Below, in pieces: positions 41,940 through 52,095 of a stretch of 64,000 nt of DNA. The translations under genes and the position numbers were made by a program. The notes beneath the pieces were generated by a model. That model made no database searches. It was given only the letters and a program-made list of their open reading frames with translations, and was not told the DNA's origin. The stretch's first letter is position 1; each line of letters opens with the position of its first letter. Origin of the DNA: Rhodospirillaceae bacterium. GTDB lineage: Bacteria; Pseudomonadota; Alphaproteobacteria; Rhodospirillales; Rhodospirillaceae. Where the stretch lies: assembly GCA_002737725.1 (NCBI GenBank), contig NSIP01000012.1, forward strand, positions 1 to 64,000, read 5' to 3'.

Positions 41940-44483
41940 TTAGAAGTTGTAGCTGGCGCGAATACCGAGGGCGCGCGGGTCAGCTGGTGAAAAACGGATT
42001 TCGTTTTTGTTTGGCGGCACCAAGAAGGTGAACACGTCGATGCCGAGCAATGCCGACTTCATAACGCGGTTTTGCGTCAAGTTGGTCACAAACGCTTCGA
42101 CAGATACGTTGTCATTACGGATGCCGATGCGCAGATTGACGTTGTCGGAACTGCCAACCTTTGCGACGCCAGACAGATCGGTAAAGTTCGAACCGCGATG
42201 TTGGTAATCGACGCGGCTAAACCAGTCAAAGTTAGCGGTCAGGTTGTCGTTATATTCGGCTGAGGCCGTCCATGTATACTTCGGGGCCGTCGGCAAACTA
42301 CGACCAATAGCTCCAGAGAAATTGCCATAGACGAAGTTACAATCACTGCAATTACCGGCGCCGAGACCAAAAGTCTTGATCTCGGTATCGTTCATGCCAG
42401 CTGTCGCTGAAAGCTTCAGCTCCTCAGTCGCTTGGAATTGACCTTCGAACTCAATGCCCTTCAGTGCAGCCTTGCCGTTGTTCACGGTCAAGCCGATCAG
42501 GTTAGCGACTGTCGTTCCAGGTGTCGGTCCCGGAATCGTGACGGGAACGCTATTGGCAACTTGGCCGTTGGACCATGTACCTTTGTACAATGTCAGTGTC
42601 GTGCGTGCCCGACCATCAAGCCATGTAGACTTTATGCCGACTTCGTAGTTGTCGAGTTTCTCTTGCAAGAATGAGACCGCAGCATTCGGGACTACGGCAC
42701 GCAACGCATCAAGTGTTGCTTGGTTCGCCGTTACAAGACCGGCGTTGAAACCACCGGGTCGATAGCCGCGTGAGAATAATGCATACGCTGTCGAACCTTC
42801 GGCATATTTGTAATCGACCGAAATACGCGGCGAGAAGCTTTTGAAAGTATTTTTCAGAGGATTGGCAGCCGTCCCAGTTACTGGGTTGCCGGTGACGCCA
42901 ATTTTCGGAGTGGTTGTGATCTTATCCCATTGATAGCGCGCCTCTGCGCTCACGGTTAGTTCTTGCATGATGTCATAGTAGGCCGCGCCAAACACTGCGG
43001 GCGTCTTAACGTTCTGCTGTGTAATAGCGGCTGTAAACAATGGCCCAGCTGTCGTTTGGCCATAAACAGTGCCCCCGGGTGAATAGGCGTTTAGGTAGTT
43101 GCCGCCTAACGTGAACCGAAAGGGTTCATTCTTTGGCGAGATCAAACGGAGTTCTTGGCTGTAATCACGCGATTTGTTTTGCGACAGCAGCAAGAACTGC
43201 ATCCACGGCACTCGCGTTGATGCTGTCGCGTTGCTGTACAGCGGATTCACCCGATCATGACCGTCACGGTAGTTCAGATCAATCAGGGTTTGGGTGCGCT
43301 CGCGGTGGTAAGCGGTAAGCGAACTGAACGAATAATCCGATGAATTATCGTAGTCCATCCGAACGTCGGCCTGGAAGCCGTGGCGCTTGATGCCGCCATG
43401 ATCATTGAATTGAGTATCAAAGATCAGCCAGTTCGGGTTTGGGTTGAAAATACTGTTCTTTGTTGTGCTGTTTGTGAGATCGTAGTCAGCAGAGATCAGC
43501 TTCAACAGCTTAGCATCAACTTTTGGAAGCGTGCCGCAGAAATAACCCAACGATGCGCGAGAGTTTGCGGTTACGCCGGGTGAAGCCACGCCTGGTGCCC
43601 GTGTCGCAAATGGCGTGCATGAACCATCGGCATTGGCCCGGCCCGTGAACTCACTTTGTTTCAGAGCTCCTTGTGCTGGCCCGCCGTCGTTATCTTCGAA
43701 CCAGTTAACGTAGCTTTTGATTTTAAAGTTGTCGGCTGGGCGAAATACAAACGAGCCTGAAACTGAGCCCGTTGTTTGACGACCAAGTTTTTCATTAGGG
43801 TTGGTGGCGTTCGTGAAAGCACCGCCTTTCACAAAATGACGACCAGAAATACGCGCAGACAGTTTGTCTTCAACGATCGGGCCTTCGAAGCTAACACTTC
43901 CATCATGTGAGCCGAAGCTCGAAGCTTCAGCATTCACTTTACCTTTGAACTCGTTACCTGGTTCGCGAGTGACGAAATTGATGGCACCAACGAAAGTCGA
44001 GCGGCCGAAGTAAGCGCTTTGTGGGCCTTTCAGGACTTCGATACGTTCCACGTCGATAATGCTGGGCGGCTGTGCGCCAATGACTGGGGCACCATCAATG
44101 AATAGCTGACCGCCAGCGCCTAAGCCGACGTTGTTGGACAAGAACAATCCGCGGAAGACCAGAGCGTTGGCTGAACGGTCGTTACGACCCGAACCGCCTT
44201 GCTGGTTCACGAAGTTAAAGCTCGGTGTCATAAGCATCACGTCGTTCAGCTGCTTGATGCCGATCGATTGGATGTCTTTTTCAGAAAACGCGGTAATAGC
44301 GATGGGCACCGTCATCAGGTTTTCTTCAACCTTGCGGGCCGTCACTATGATTTCTTCTAGAGCCAGACCTTGGGCCTGGGCTGTCTGCTGGGCTTGCGCG
44401 GGCGTGATCGCTGGCAAGCTCGCCGAAATGGCGATCACGCTGACTGATAGCGACAGCCGCGAGAAAATTTGAGATAGACGCAT
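41940..44483 (-). CDS. TonB-dependent outer-membrane receptor
   Basis: The product has 847 residues. A signal peptide (1-31, ending AQAQ) is followed by a TonB-box-like EEIIVTARK at about 43-51, a plug domain (about 55-165) and a 22-strand barrel that ends with the terminal aromatic residue NF. AAGGGGG is well placed before the ATG at 44483. Such receptors import iron chelates, vitamins or oligosaccharides; the substrate is not evident from sequence. It diverges from pccB across an AT-rich 341-base region with direct repeats. Confidence 0.92.
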   Translation of the reverse strand: MRLSQIFSRLSLSVSVIAISASLPAITPAQAQQTAQAQGLALEEIIVTARKVEENLMTVPIAITAFSEKDIQSIGIKQLNDVMLMTPSFNFVNQQGGSGRNDRSANALVFRGLFLSNNVGLGAGGQLFIDGAPVIGAQPPSIIDVERIEVLKGPQSAYFGRSTFVGAINFVTREPGNEFKGKVNAEASSFGSHDGSVSFEGPIVEDKLSARISGRHFVKGGAFTNATNPNEKLGRQTTGSVSGSFVFRPADNFKIKSYVNWFEDNDGGPAQGALKQSEFTGRANADGSCTPFATRAPGVASPGVTANSRASLGYFCGTLPKVDAKLLKLISADYDLTNSTTKNSIFNPNPNWLIFDTQFNDHGGIKRHGFQADVRMDYDNSSDYSFSSLTAYHRERTQTLIDLNYRDGHDRVNPLYSNATASTRVPWMQFLLLSQNKSRDYSQELRLISPKNEPFRFTLGGNYLNAYSPGGTVYGQTTAGPLFTAAITQQNVKTPAVFGAAYYDIMQELTVSAEARYQWDKITTTPKIGVTGNPVTGTAANPLKNTFKSFSPRISVDYKYAEGSTAYALFSRGYRPGGFNAGLVTANQATLDALRAVVPNAAVSFLQEKLDNYEVGIKSTWLDGRARTTLTLYKGTWSNGQVANSVPVTIPGPTPGTTVANLIGLTVNNGKAALKGIEFEGQFQATEELKLSATAGMNDTEIKTFGLGAGNCSDCNFVYGNFSGAIGRSLPTAPKYTWTASAEYNDNLTANFDWFSRVDYQHRGSNFTDLSGVAKVGSSDNVNLRIGIRNDNVSVEAFVTNLTQNRVMKSALLGIDVFTFLVPPNKNEIRFSPADPRALGIRASYNF

Positions 44484-44824
44484 TGGGATCCCCCTTAGGA
44501 ATTATTGATTAAAGTGCCTGATGAAACCGCGCAGATTGGCGCAGATTTTTACCCAACCTGAGGCCAGGCTACCAAGAAAGGTAACATAGACTTTCCATAA
44601 ACACATACATTCTATAAAATTAAGTCCACTCTATAAACATATCTCAATTAATAGGGGCTGTGGCTTCCGGGCAACACTCTCTGGTAGGCTGACTTTTTAC
44701 TGGCCGGAGAGGGGGTTGGGTGTGCTAACTGAAACCAAAGCGGGACCAAGGTTAGGGCACTCGCCAGGGGCGCAGTTTCAAGCATTTTCGACCTCATTCC
44801 GACGGCCACAAGACCGGGACAATC
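44484..44824 (+). other. divergent control region between the TonB receptor and pccB
   Basis: 341 bases with no gene. The part at about 44580-44650 is markedly AT-rich and contains the repeats listed separately. Several TATAGA-like hexamers on the minus strand could serve the receptor, but no promoter with both boxes well spaced stands out. For pccB only a poor GGGAC precedes the start. Confidence 0.6.
44594..44640 (+). repeat. three short direct repeats (TCYATAAAMA)
   Basis: TCCATAAACA at 44594, TCTATAAAAT at 44611 and TCTATAAACA at 44630. The start-to-start distances are 17 and 19 bases, close to two helical turns. They lie between the divergent receptor and pccB genes and may be sites for a regulator. 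Confidence 0.5.
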
Positions 44825-46357
44825 ATGAACGCGATTATTAAAAAACTCGACGAAAAGCGCCGCTTGGCGCGTTTAGGTGGCGGGCAAACCCGCATTGATA
44901 GCCAGCACGCCAAGGGCAAGCTGACAGCGCGCGAGCGGATTGAGATGCTGTTCGATGAAGGCTCATTCGAAGAATGGGATATGTTTGTCGAGCATCGCTG
45001 CACCGACTTCGGCATGGAGGATCAAAAGATCCCTGGCGACGGCGTGATCACCGGCTATGGCCTGATTAATGGTAGGCCTATGTTCGTGTTCAGCCAGGAC
45101 TTCACCGTTTTTGGTGGCTCGCTGTCGGAATCGCATGCCAAGAAGATTCTCAAGATTATGGAAAAGGCCGTGCAGGTGGGCGCGCCCGTGATTGGCCTGA
45201 ACGATTCAGGCGGAGCGCGCATCCAAGAGGGCGTGAACTCGCTGGCCGGATACGCAGATGTATTTTTGCAAAACGTGCTGGCCTCGGGCGTTGTTCCGCA
45301 AATCAGCATGGTCATGGGCCCATGCGCTGGCGGCGCGGTTTACTCACCCGCCATCACCGACTTTATTTTCATGGTCAAGGACACCAGCTACATGTTCGTG
45401 ACGGGGCCTGACGTGGTGAAAACCGTCACCCATGAAAACGTCACGCACGAGCAACTGGGCGGCGCCATGACGCACGCCACCAAGTCGGGCGTGTCGGACG
45501 GCGTGTTCGAGAACGATGTGGACGCGCTGTTGCAATTACGCCGGTTGATGAACTTCCTGCCGCGTAGCAACAAAGATAAGCCGCCGGTAATTCCGTGCAT
45601 TGATCCGGCCGATCGCGATGATTACTCGCTCGACACTTTAATTCCTGAAAATCCCAACAAGCCCTATGACATGAAAGAACTCATCGCCAAGGTTGTCGAC
45701 GAGGGTGATTTTTTTGAAATCGGTGAACATTTCGCCAAGAACATTATCTGCGGCTTCGCCCGCATGGAGGGCTCAACGGTTGGTATCGTCGCCAACCAGC
45801 CCATGGTGTTAGCGGGGTGTTTGGATATCCACTCAAGCTGCAAAGCGGCGCGTTTTGTGCGCTTCTGCGATTGCTTCAATATCCCCATTCTCACCTTCGT
45901 CGATGTGCCGGGCTTTATGCCGGGCACCGACCAGGAATACGGTGGTATTATCAAGCACGGCGCGAAGCTGCTATTCGCCTACGCCGAGGCAACCGTGCCT
46001 AAAATTACGCTCATTACCCGCAAAGCCTACGGCGGGGCCTATGACGTCATGAGTTCCAAGCACGTGCGTGCCGACGTGAATTTTGCCTGGCCCACGGCCG
46101 AGATCGCGGTGATGGGCGCCAAGGGCGCGGTGGAAATTATTTTCCGTGGCGATATTGGCGACAAAGCCAAGATTGCCGCGCGCACCAAAGAGTACGAAGC
46201 AAACTTCGCCAATCCCTTCAAGGCGGCGAACTTAGGCTTCGTTGACGATGTGATTTTGCCGCACACCACGCGCGCGCGCATTTGCCGCTCGCTCAATATG
46301 CTGAAAACCAAGGACGTCAAGAACCCTTGGAAGAAGCATGCTAATATTCCGTTGTAA
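44825..46357 (+). CDS. pccB: acyl-CoA (propionyl-CoA) carboxylase, beta (carboxyltransferase) subunit
   Basis: The product has 510 residues. The enzyme transfers CO2 from biotin to acyl-CoA; propionyl-CoA gives methylmalonyl-CoA. The N-terminal half contains [16 protein letters not shown], and the oxyanion loops are [11 protein letters not shown] near 120 and the C-terminal [22 protein letters not shown]. The subunit size and pairing with a 680-residue biotin-bearing subunit point to PccB, although acetyl-, methylcrotonyl- or geranyl-CoA carboxylases are related. It is followed by the alpha subunit 12 bases later. Confidence 0.9.
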   Translation: MNAIIKKLDEKRRLARLGGGQTRIDSQHAKGKLTARERIEMLFDEGSFEEWDMFVEHRCTDFGMEDQKIPGDGVITGYGLINGRPMFVFSQDFTVFGGSLSESHAKKILKIMEKAVQVGAPVIGLNDSGGARIQEGVNSLAGYADVFLQNVLASGVVPQISMVMGPCAGGAVYSPAITDFIFMVKDTSYMFVTGPDVVKTVTHENVTHEQLGGAMTHATKSGVSDGVFENDVDALLQLRRLMNFLPRSNKDKPPVIPCIDPADRDDYSLDTLIPENPNKPYDMKELIAKVVDEGDFFEIGEHFAKNIICGFARMEGSTVGIVANQPMVLAGCLDIHSSCKAARFVRFCDCFNIPILTFVDVPGFMPGTDQEYGGIIKHGAKLLFAYAEATVPKITLITRKAYGGAYDVMSSKHVRADVNFAWPTAEIAVMGAKGAVEIIFRGDIGDKAKIAARTKEYEANFANPFKAANLGFVDDVILPHTTRARICRSLNMLKTKDVKNPWKKHANIPL

Positions 46358-46369
46358 GAGCCCACTGTC

Positions 46370-48412
46370 ATGTTCAAAAAAATTCTGATTGCCAACCGGG
46401 GCGAGATCGCCTGCCGCGTCATCAAGACTGCGCGCAAGATGGGCATTAAAACTGTCGCGGTGTATTCCGACGCTGACAAAGACGCGCTACACGTGCAGAT
46501 GGCCGACGAGGCCGTGCATATCGGCGAAGCTCCGACAGCCAAAAGCTATTTGCAGATCGACCGCATCGTCAAAGCCTGCAAGCAAACCAAGGCTGAAGCC
46601 GTACATCCGGGGTACGGATTCTTGTCCGAGAACCGTGCGTTCCAAGAGGCGCTGGCCAAAGCCAAGATCGTGTTCATTGGCCCCGATGCTCATGCCATTC
46701 AGGCCATGGGCGACAAGATTGAATCTAAAAAGCTTGCTGTGAAGGCAGGCGTCAGCGTTGTGCCGGGCTTCAACGGCGTGGTCAAAGATGTGGCGCACGC
46801 CACCAAGATCGCCAAAGAAGTTGGCTACCCGGTCATGATCAAAGCTTCTGCAGGTGGCGGCGGCAAGGGCATGCGCATCGCGCGCAATGAAGGCGAAGTG
46901 CGCGAAGGGTTTGAGCGCGCCACATCCGAAGCCAAATCTTCCTTCGGTGATGACCGCGTGTTTATCGAACGCTATATCGAGCAGCCGCGCCATATCGAAA
47001 TTCAGGTGCTGGCGGATCGCAAAGGGAATACTTTTTATTTGGGTGAGCGCGAATGTTCGATCCAGCGTCGCCACCAAAAGGTAATTGAAGAAGCGCCGTC
47101 GCCATTCCTTGATGTCAAAACCCGTAAAGCCATGGGCGAGCAAGCGGTCGCACTGGCCAAAGCCGTGAAGTACGTGAGTGCTGGTACGGTGGAATTCATC
47201 GTCGACCAAAAGCGTAATTTTTATTTCCTGGAAATGAATACGCGCCTGCAGGTGGAACATCCGGTCACAGAAATGGTCACCGGGCTTGATCTGGTCGAAC
47301 TGATGATTCGCATTGCTTACGGCGAAAAAATTCCCTTCGCGCAAAAGGACGTGAAACTGAATGGCTGGGCGATGGAATCGCGCGTCTATGCCGAAGATCC
47401 GTATCGCAACTTCCTGCCGTCCACTGGCCGCTTGGTGCGCTACACGCCGCCAGTCGAAGGCAAAAATGTCCGTGTCGATACGGGCGTGTACGAGGGCGGT
47501 GAAATCTCGGTGTACTACGACCCGATGATTGCCAAACTTGTGACCTATGGCAAAAATCGTAGCGAGGCCATTGACCATATGCGCGAGGCGCTCGACGCCT
47601 ATTACATTCGTGGCGTCAGCCACAACATTCCGTTCTTGGCGTCCTTGATGTCCAAGAAGAAATTTGTCGATGGCAATATTTCGACCAACTTTATCGCCGA
47701 AGAATACCCCAACGGCTTTTCGGCGAAAGATTTGCCGGCTAAAGATCCGACGCTGCTGACGGGCATTGCGGCGCTTGTACATCATGCTTATCAAGCGCGC
47801 GCGGCAGCCATCTCGGGCCAAGTGTCGGGTCACGGGCGCGATCTACCCGACACCTGGATGGTGGTGACGGGCGAGGGCAAAAGCCAGACCGCGCATCAAG
47901 CGTGGGTCAGTCCGCTCGATGACGGGGAAGATGATCCCAATCTGGGGCCTGCCAGCGGCGTGGTGAAAGTTGGCAATAAAACGCTGACCATGGCCAGCAT
48001 GTGGAGCTATGGCTTTCCGCTGCTAATCGCCGCGGTCAGAATCGATAAAGACCCCACCATCGACGTGACGGTTCAAGTCGATCATCGCGGTGCGGGCTAT
48101 CGCCTGTGCCATGCTGGCGCACAAATTGATGTGAAGGTGCTGACAGTACGCGAAGCAGAGTTGAATCTGCTGATGCCCTTCAAGCCGCCACCAGATTTGT
48201 CGCGCTTTTTGCTGTCTCCCATGCCGGGGCTGTTGGTCTCGTTGGCTGTCAAAGAGAGCCAAGAAGTAAAGGCAGGCGAAACCCTAGCCATCGTTGAGGC
48301 CATGAAAATGGAGAACGTGCTGAAAGCCGAGCGCGACGGGACAGTCAAGAAAATTCATCACGTCGCCGGCGATAGCTTGGCCGTTGACCAGGTGATTTTG
48401 GAATTCGCCTGA
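46370..48412 (+). CDS. pccA: acyl-CoA (propionyl-CoA) carboxylase, alpha (biotin carboxylase/carrier) subunit
   Basis: The product has 680 residues. The biotin carboxylase domain (about 1-450) includes the ATP-grasp GGGGKGMR loop near 162 and EMNTRLQVEHPVTE near 285. A beta-barrel linker (BT domain, about 480-600) leads to the biotinyl carrier (about 605-680), where EAMKM places the biotin on K646. It makes a dodecamer with PccB. Translation is likely coupled to pccB, since only 12 bases separate them. Confidence 0.93.
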   Translation: MFKKILIANRGEIACRVIKTARKMGIKTVAVYSDADKDALHVQMADEAVHIGEAPTAKSYLQIDRIVKACKQTKAEAVHPGYGFLSENRAFQEALAKAKIVFIGPDAHAIQAMGDKIESKKLAVKAGVSVVPGFNGVVKDVAHATKIAKEVGYPVMIKASAGGGGKGMRIARNEGEVREGFERATSEAKSSFGDDRVFIERYIEQPRHIEIQVLADRKGNTFYLGERECSIQRRHQKVIEEAPSPFLDVKTRKAMGEQAVALAKAVKYVSAGTVEFIVDQKRNFYFLEMNTRLQVEHPVTEMVTGLDLVELMIRIAYGEKIPFAQKDVKLNGWAMESRVYAEDPYRNFLPSTGRLVRYTPPVEGKNVRVDTGVYEGGEISVYYDPMIAKLVTYGKNRSEAIDHMREALDAYYIRGVSHNIPFLASLMSKKKFVDGNISTNFIAEEYPNGFSAKDLPAKDPTLLTGIAALVHHAYQARAAAISGQVSGHGRDLPDTWMVVTGEGKSQTAHQAWVSPLDDGEDDPNLGPASGVVKVGNKTLTMASMWSYGFPLLIAAVRIDKDPTIDVTVQVDHRGAGYRLCHAGAQIDVKVLTVREAELNLLMPFKPPPDLSRFLLSPMPGLLVSLAVKESQEVKAGETLAIVEAMKMENVLKAERDGTVKKIHHVAGDSLAVDQVILEFA

Positions 48413-48424
48413 ACATTCCCGATA

Positions 48425-48706
48425 ATGATGAGTGACGCTGATACCAAAACAGTCTGCGTGCGCATCTCTGGTCGCGTGCAGGGCGTTGGCTATCGTGCGT
48501 GGGCGCAAAAGACGGCGCGCAAACTCAATCTCACAGGCTGGGTGCGCAACCTCACCGATGGCACCGTCGAAGCTGTTGTACGTGGCCCAACCGAAGCGGT
48601 GGAAAAATTCGTTGCTGATTGTCAGGCTGGGCCCATGCTCGCCCGCGTGACGAGTGTGTATACCAAGCCCGCAGATACAGCCGATGAACTGGTTGGGTTT
48701 GAATAG
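48425..48706 (+). CDS. acyP: acylphosphatase
   Basis: The product has 93 residues if the first of two consecutive ATGs (48425, 48428) is used. The fold signature ISGRVQGVGYRAWAQ carries the phosphate-binding R24, and GWVRNLTDGTVEA carries the catalytic N42. It hydrolyses acyl-phosphates. It lies 12 bases after pccA, but no functional link is known. No good Shine-Dalgarno is seen. Confidence 0.92.
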   Translation: MMSDADTKTVCVRISGRVQGVGYRAWAQKTARKLNLTGWVRNLTDGTVEAVVRGPTEAVEKFVADCQAGPMLARVTSVYTKPADTADELVGFE

Positions 48707-48799
48707 CGAGAAACGGCGGAGCCATAATAAAACACGTCATGCTCGTGCGTGTCACGACCATCCAGGGGAATAGCCCGCTTTTCTGAATTAAACCCTGGG

Positions 48800-48820
48800 T
48801 CTTCGGGTCAAGCCCGAAGA
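48800..48820. terminator. hairpin between convergent acyP and the methyltransferase
   Basis: TCTTCGGG (48800-48807) pairs with CCCGAAGA (48813-48820) around TCAAG. It sits between converging genes, but neither strand has a clear U run. Confidence 0.4.
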
Positions 48821-48826
48821 CGACTG

Positions 48827-49750
48827 TTATGTTTTATTGCTCCACCGCACATACAACGACGTCGGCAGCAATCGCGGTGTCATAACATTCGGTGCTGCCA
48901 TTTCGCGGATCGCAAGCTCGCCCGCTTCGAACGTGCCGCCTTTATCGGCCAGTATGTCCTTCATCAGTCCGTCCATGGCCAACGCAGACGCGCGAATGGC
49001 ATAGGCCGTAAAAATCATAAAGCCGAATGTGGGGTCGAGCAATTTCACGCACTCACGCATCAGTTCGGGCAAGTGGTCGAACAATTCCCACATCTCGCCT
49101 TCCGGGCCACGTCCGAATTTCGGCGGATCGAGAACCAAGCCATGGTAAGTTTTTCCTCGGCGAACTTCGCGCGCGGCGAACTTGCGCGCATCGTCCACTA
49201 TCCAACGAATGGGCGCAGCTTCTAAGCCCGAAGCCGCCTGATTTTCTTTCGCCCATGCCACGGATTTTTTTGAGGCATCAACATGGGTCACCTCTGCGCC
49301 TGCGCGTACCGCAATCAGCGACGACAGCCCAGTGTAGGCAAATAAATTCAGCACGCGCGGTTTCTCAGGCGCTTTGGCCAATTGGTCGGCCATCCATTGC
49401 CAGTGCGGCGCTTGTTCGGGAAATACCCCCATGTGCCGAAAGGCGCTGAGTCGACAGACGGCGGTGACTCCGCCGATATCCATGTTCCATTGGCTGGGGG
49501 TTTGGCCGCGCTGTGACCAGCGGCCTTGTTCCTCTTCGTCGACGCCATCAAAAACGCCACTCGCCTTGTCCCACTCAGTTTGTGGCAGGCGCTTGGTCCA
49601 CATCGCCTGAGGTTCCGGTCGATCAACCACCACCTCCCCGAAGCGCTCGAGTTTTCGCCCGGCGCCCGAATCTAGCAGCGCATAACCACCGGTGGCCGAT
49701 GGCTCGGCGGCAACAATGTGGAGTGAGCTTTGTGGTGGGTGTGGGGGCAT
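48827..49750 (-). CDS. class I SAM-dependent methyltransferase (RlmI/COG1092-like)
   Basis: The product has 307 residues. Motif I reads VLNLFAYTGLSSL near 135, the acidic end of strand 2 is HVDASKKSV, and motif IV reads LVLDPPKFGRG near 209, the arrangement in rRNA/RNA-cytosine methyltransferases of the RlmI/RlmKL group. The usual PUA domain is not evident at the N-terminus. The true target is unknown. The start ATG at 49750 gives a Pro-rich first ten residues. Confidence 0.85.
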   Translation of the reverse strand: MPPHPPQSSLHIVAAEPSATGGYALLDSGAGRKLERFGEVVVDRPEPQAMWTKRLPQTEWDKASGVFDGVDEEEQGRWSQRGQTPSQWNMDIGGVTAVCRLSAFRHMGVFPEQAPHWQWMADQLAKAPEKPRVLNLFAYTGLSSLIAVRAGAEVTHVDASKKSVAWAKENQAASGLEAAPIRWIVDDARKFAAREVRRGKTYHGLVLDPPKFGRGPEGEMWELFDHLPELMRECVKLLDPTFGFMIFTAYAIRASALAMDGLMKDILADKGGTFEAGELAIREMAAPNVMTPRLLPTSLYVRWSNKT

Positions 49751-49872
49751 ATGGGTAAGGGATGGTCTGACCGAAGCGCGAACCTAAGCTAAACACCGGC
49801 GCTTTGCCAATCGACTCACGCCATTAGATCGGCTGTACTTAATGCTTGAGTAAACATTTTAGGGAGAACCAC

Positions 49873-50745
49873 ATGACTGATCCTTCCACCTCACGCCGTT
49901 CCGTCATCGGGTTTGGAACACTTGCCCTGGGCTTGCCACTGCTTGGCAGTACGTTCTCCTCGGCTGCTCAGGCGCAGACCAAGGGCAAATCTTTGGACTT
50001 GTCCAACAAGGCCGACTTCTTGACGGCAGTGCAAAAAATGCGCGGCGCGCTCGATGAGCGGATTTGCATGGGCTATGTGAAGGGGCTGTATTACGGTGTC
50101 GTCGACGCCAAGATCACGCCGCTGTACGGCGTTCTGGGGGGAACCTTCAGCCGCTATAAACGCCTTCCCAATGGCAACTTTGAAGGCCGGACGTTTGAAG
50201 TGGCGTACTTCACCGATTGGAATACCGGCCAACTGATGGAAACGTTTAACAATCCCTACACCGGTGAGACAGTCACCGTGCCGCAAACACGTATGGGCCC
50301 CAGTACCGTCATCATTACACCTGAAGGCTTAAAAATTGGCGGTGAGAGCGGATTGCCCGGCATGAGCGTGACGCACCGCTTTTTGCCCGCGCGCGTGGTC
50401 AATAACGACGTCTGGATTGTCGATGAAAGTGTTGTCAGCACACCGCCCGACTTTAAGGGGCCCAAATTTAGCTACAACGAAGTGACGACCTTGCAGACCA
50501 CACTGACGGAATTGAATGATCCGAAGTTGTTGCAAACCGCCACCCATGTGCATTTCAATGGCGTAGTGTCGTGGCGTCCGTGGCTGAAAATGGGTGACCG
50601 CCCCGGACACTTGCTGGGGAACGCTGCTGGACGGCGTGTGAGCAAGATGACCGATTATCCCGCCGAGTATCAGGAGTGGACCAAAAAATACTACGCCGAT
50701 GTCTGGGCCAATCCGGGTGCGATCTTGGACGGTAAGAAGGGCTAG
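49873..50745 (+). CDS. Tat-exported DUF1838-family protein
   Basis: The product has 290 residues from ATG 49873 (AGGGAGA upstream). The start [19 protein letters not shown] is a twin-arginine signal, with likely cleavage after AQA. The mature part has the DUF1838 layout: [20 protein letters not shown], then [20 protein letters not shown] near 110-130. The domain has no assigned reaction. Export in a folded state suggests a cofactor or complex. Its stop overlaps the end of lipB by four bases on the opposite strand. Confidence 0.8.
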   Translation: MTDPSTSRRSVIGFGTLALGLPLLGSTFSSAAQAQTKGKSLDLSNKADFLTAVQKMRGALDERICMGYVKGLYYGVVDAKITPLYGVLGGTFSRYKRLPNGNFEGRTFEVAYFTDWNTGQLMETFNNPYTGETVTVPQTRMGPSTVIITPEGLKIGGESGLPGMSVTHRFLPARVVNNDVWIVDESVVSTPPDFKGPKFSYNEVTTLQTTLTELNDPKLLQTATHVHFNGVVSWRPWLKMGDRPGHLLGNAAGRRVSKMTDYPAEYQEWTKKYYADVWANPGAILDGKKG

Positions 50746-51464
50746 GACGTTCCGAACACGTTTTTGAACTCCTCCACCATGGCCGCATCAACCTCGGCCA
50801 TGGTGGGCTTTACGCCCAGGGCATACAGCGAGGTCACGCCGTGCTGGCTGATGCCGCAGGGTACGATGCCGGTGAAGTGCGAGAGGTCGGGGTTCACGTT
50901 CAGCGCCACGCCGTGAAAGCTGACCCAGCGCCGCACCCGAATTCCCAGGGCAGCAATCTTGTTTTCGTGTCCGTCCTTTTGGGCAACCCACAAACCAATG
51001 CGTCCCTCGCGGCGTTCGGCCGTCACGCCGAAACGCGAAATCACACGGATCAGCCATTCTTCCAGGTCGTAGACGAAGCATCGAATGTCGGGCCCTGGTG
51101 AGTGCGCGCGGCGCTTTAAGTCTAGCATCACATAACCGACTCGCTGGCCAGGGCCATGGTAGGTGTATTGGCCGCCGCGTCCGGCTTGAAAAACCGGGAA
51201 TCGATCTGGGGCAAGCAGGTCATTTTTATTGGCCGAGGTTCCCGCGGTGTAGAGGGGCGGGTGCTCCAGCAGCCATAGTAAATCCGACGCCGTGCTAGCC
51301 TTAATGTCCTCAACACGGGCGTCCATCTCAGCCAGGGCCTCTGGGTAGGGAACGGGCAGGGCTGAGGCCCGAATCTCAACCGGCCCTGCGTCGCTACGCC
51401 ACCGGTTTTGTGGCGCGCAGGTGGGCTGATCTTCAAGTTTATGGGCGGCGTCCTTCATGGCCAC
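50742..51464 (-). CDS. lipB: octanoyl-[ACP]-protein transferase LipB
   Basis: The product has 240 residues. LipB moves octanoate from acyl carrier protein to lipoyl-domain lysines, the first step of lipoate synthesis. [16 protein letters not shown] near 96-111 is the family signature. The catalytic pair is C203 ([12 protein letters not shown]) and K169 (NKIAALGIR). The start at 51464 is plausible but not fixed. Confidence 0.95.
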   Translation of the reverse strand: MAMKDAAHKLEDQPTCAPQNRWRSDAGPVEIRASALPVPYPEALAEMDARVEDIKASTASDLLWLLEHPPLYTAGTSANKNDLLAPDRFPVFQAGRGGQYTYHGPGQRVGYVMLDLKRRAHSPGPDIRCFVYDLEEWLIRVISRFGVTAERREGRIGLWVAQKDGHENKIAALGIRVRRWVSFHGVALNVNPDLSHFTGIVPCGISQHGVTSLYALGVKPTMAEVDAAMVEEFKNVFGTS

Positions 51465-51583
51465 ATCTTTAGCACATTCTGGGGCTTTTCATGAGCCGCC
51501 TGGGGAGGTTGCTAATGGGGGGCCGATTTGCTATCCCCGGCGCTCTATCGGGGCCTCAACACCCCCTTATTACCCCAAGACGT

Positions 51584-51668
51584 GCGGTCGTGGCGGAAAT
51601 GGTAGACGCGCAGCGTTGAGGTCGCTGTGGGGCAACTCGTGAAGGTTCGATTCCTTTCGACCGCACCA
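51584..51668 (+). tRNA. tRNA-Leu (anticodon GAG), CCA encoded
   Basis: This is a class II tRNA. The acceptor GCGGTCG pairs with CGACCGC, followed by discriminator A and CCA. The anticodon loop TTGAGGT (GAG) reads CTC/CTT, the variable arm is long, and the T arm contains GTTCGATTC. It lies 120 bases from the divergent lipB start. Confidence 0.95.
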
Positions 51669-51710
51669 CTTTTCCCTTTGGTCTTCGGCTTCGGCTGGCA
51701 GGCTGCACCC

Positions 51711-52095
51711 CTACACGGCCATAAAGACCAGGATGGCGATCACCAGTAAGCAGACCCAAGCGGGGTGTTTGCCCTTGGTTCCCGCGAACCAATAAAAGCC
51801 GGACACAGCGAAAGTCGCCGCCAAAATCGTCGCGAATTACCTCGACCGTCCTTGTCGTGTCGTTCTCCATCGCCGCCGCGATCATGGCCGCGCCCAGCCC
51901 CAGGCCCAGCAACGACACGAGATGCCATGTGCTCCACAGCGCATCTCACCGGCGTGCGGGTAGCAGTTTGCGCGCTGCATCATGGGCCGGCGTTGCGGTG
52001 CGCAAATGCCTGAAGATCAACCGCTCGTCGATGATGGAATGAAGGCCAGCTAAGGCCAGCAAGACGATGCCAGCCGAAAACAGAACCAGCTCATG
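51711..52095 (-). pseudogene. decayed small four-helix membrane protein gene
   Basis: Read on the minus strand, the stretch from about 52095 encodes ELVLFSAGIVLLALAGLHS, then DERLIFRHLR, then ARKLLPARR. It reaches an in-frame TGA at 51946-51948 and continues as WHLVSLLGLGLGAAMIAAAM to about 51838. From there the sense moves to another frame, FATILAATFAVSG, then GKHPAWVCLLVIAILVF, ending at TAG 51711-51713. Four hydrophobic helices result. No ATG is in frame at the start; one lies in a neighbouring frame. At least two lesions (a stop and a frameshift) indicate a pseudogene. The family is unnamed to me. Confidence 0.6.

Noticed and set aside
46487-47833. 448-codon open frame on the minus strand within pccA
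   Set aside because: Antisense of the biotin carboxylase domain. It is His/Arg-rich and lacks any family motif or ribosome-binding site.
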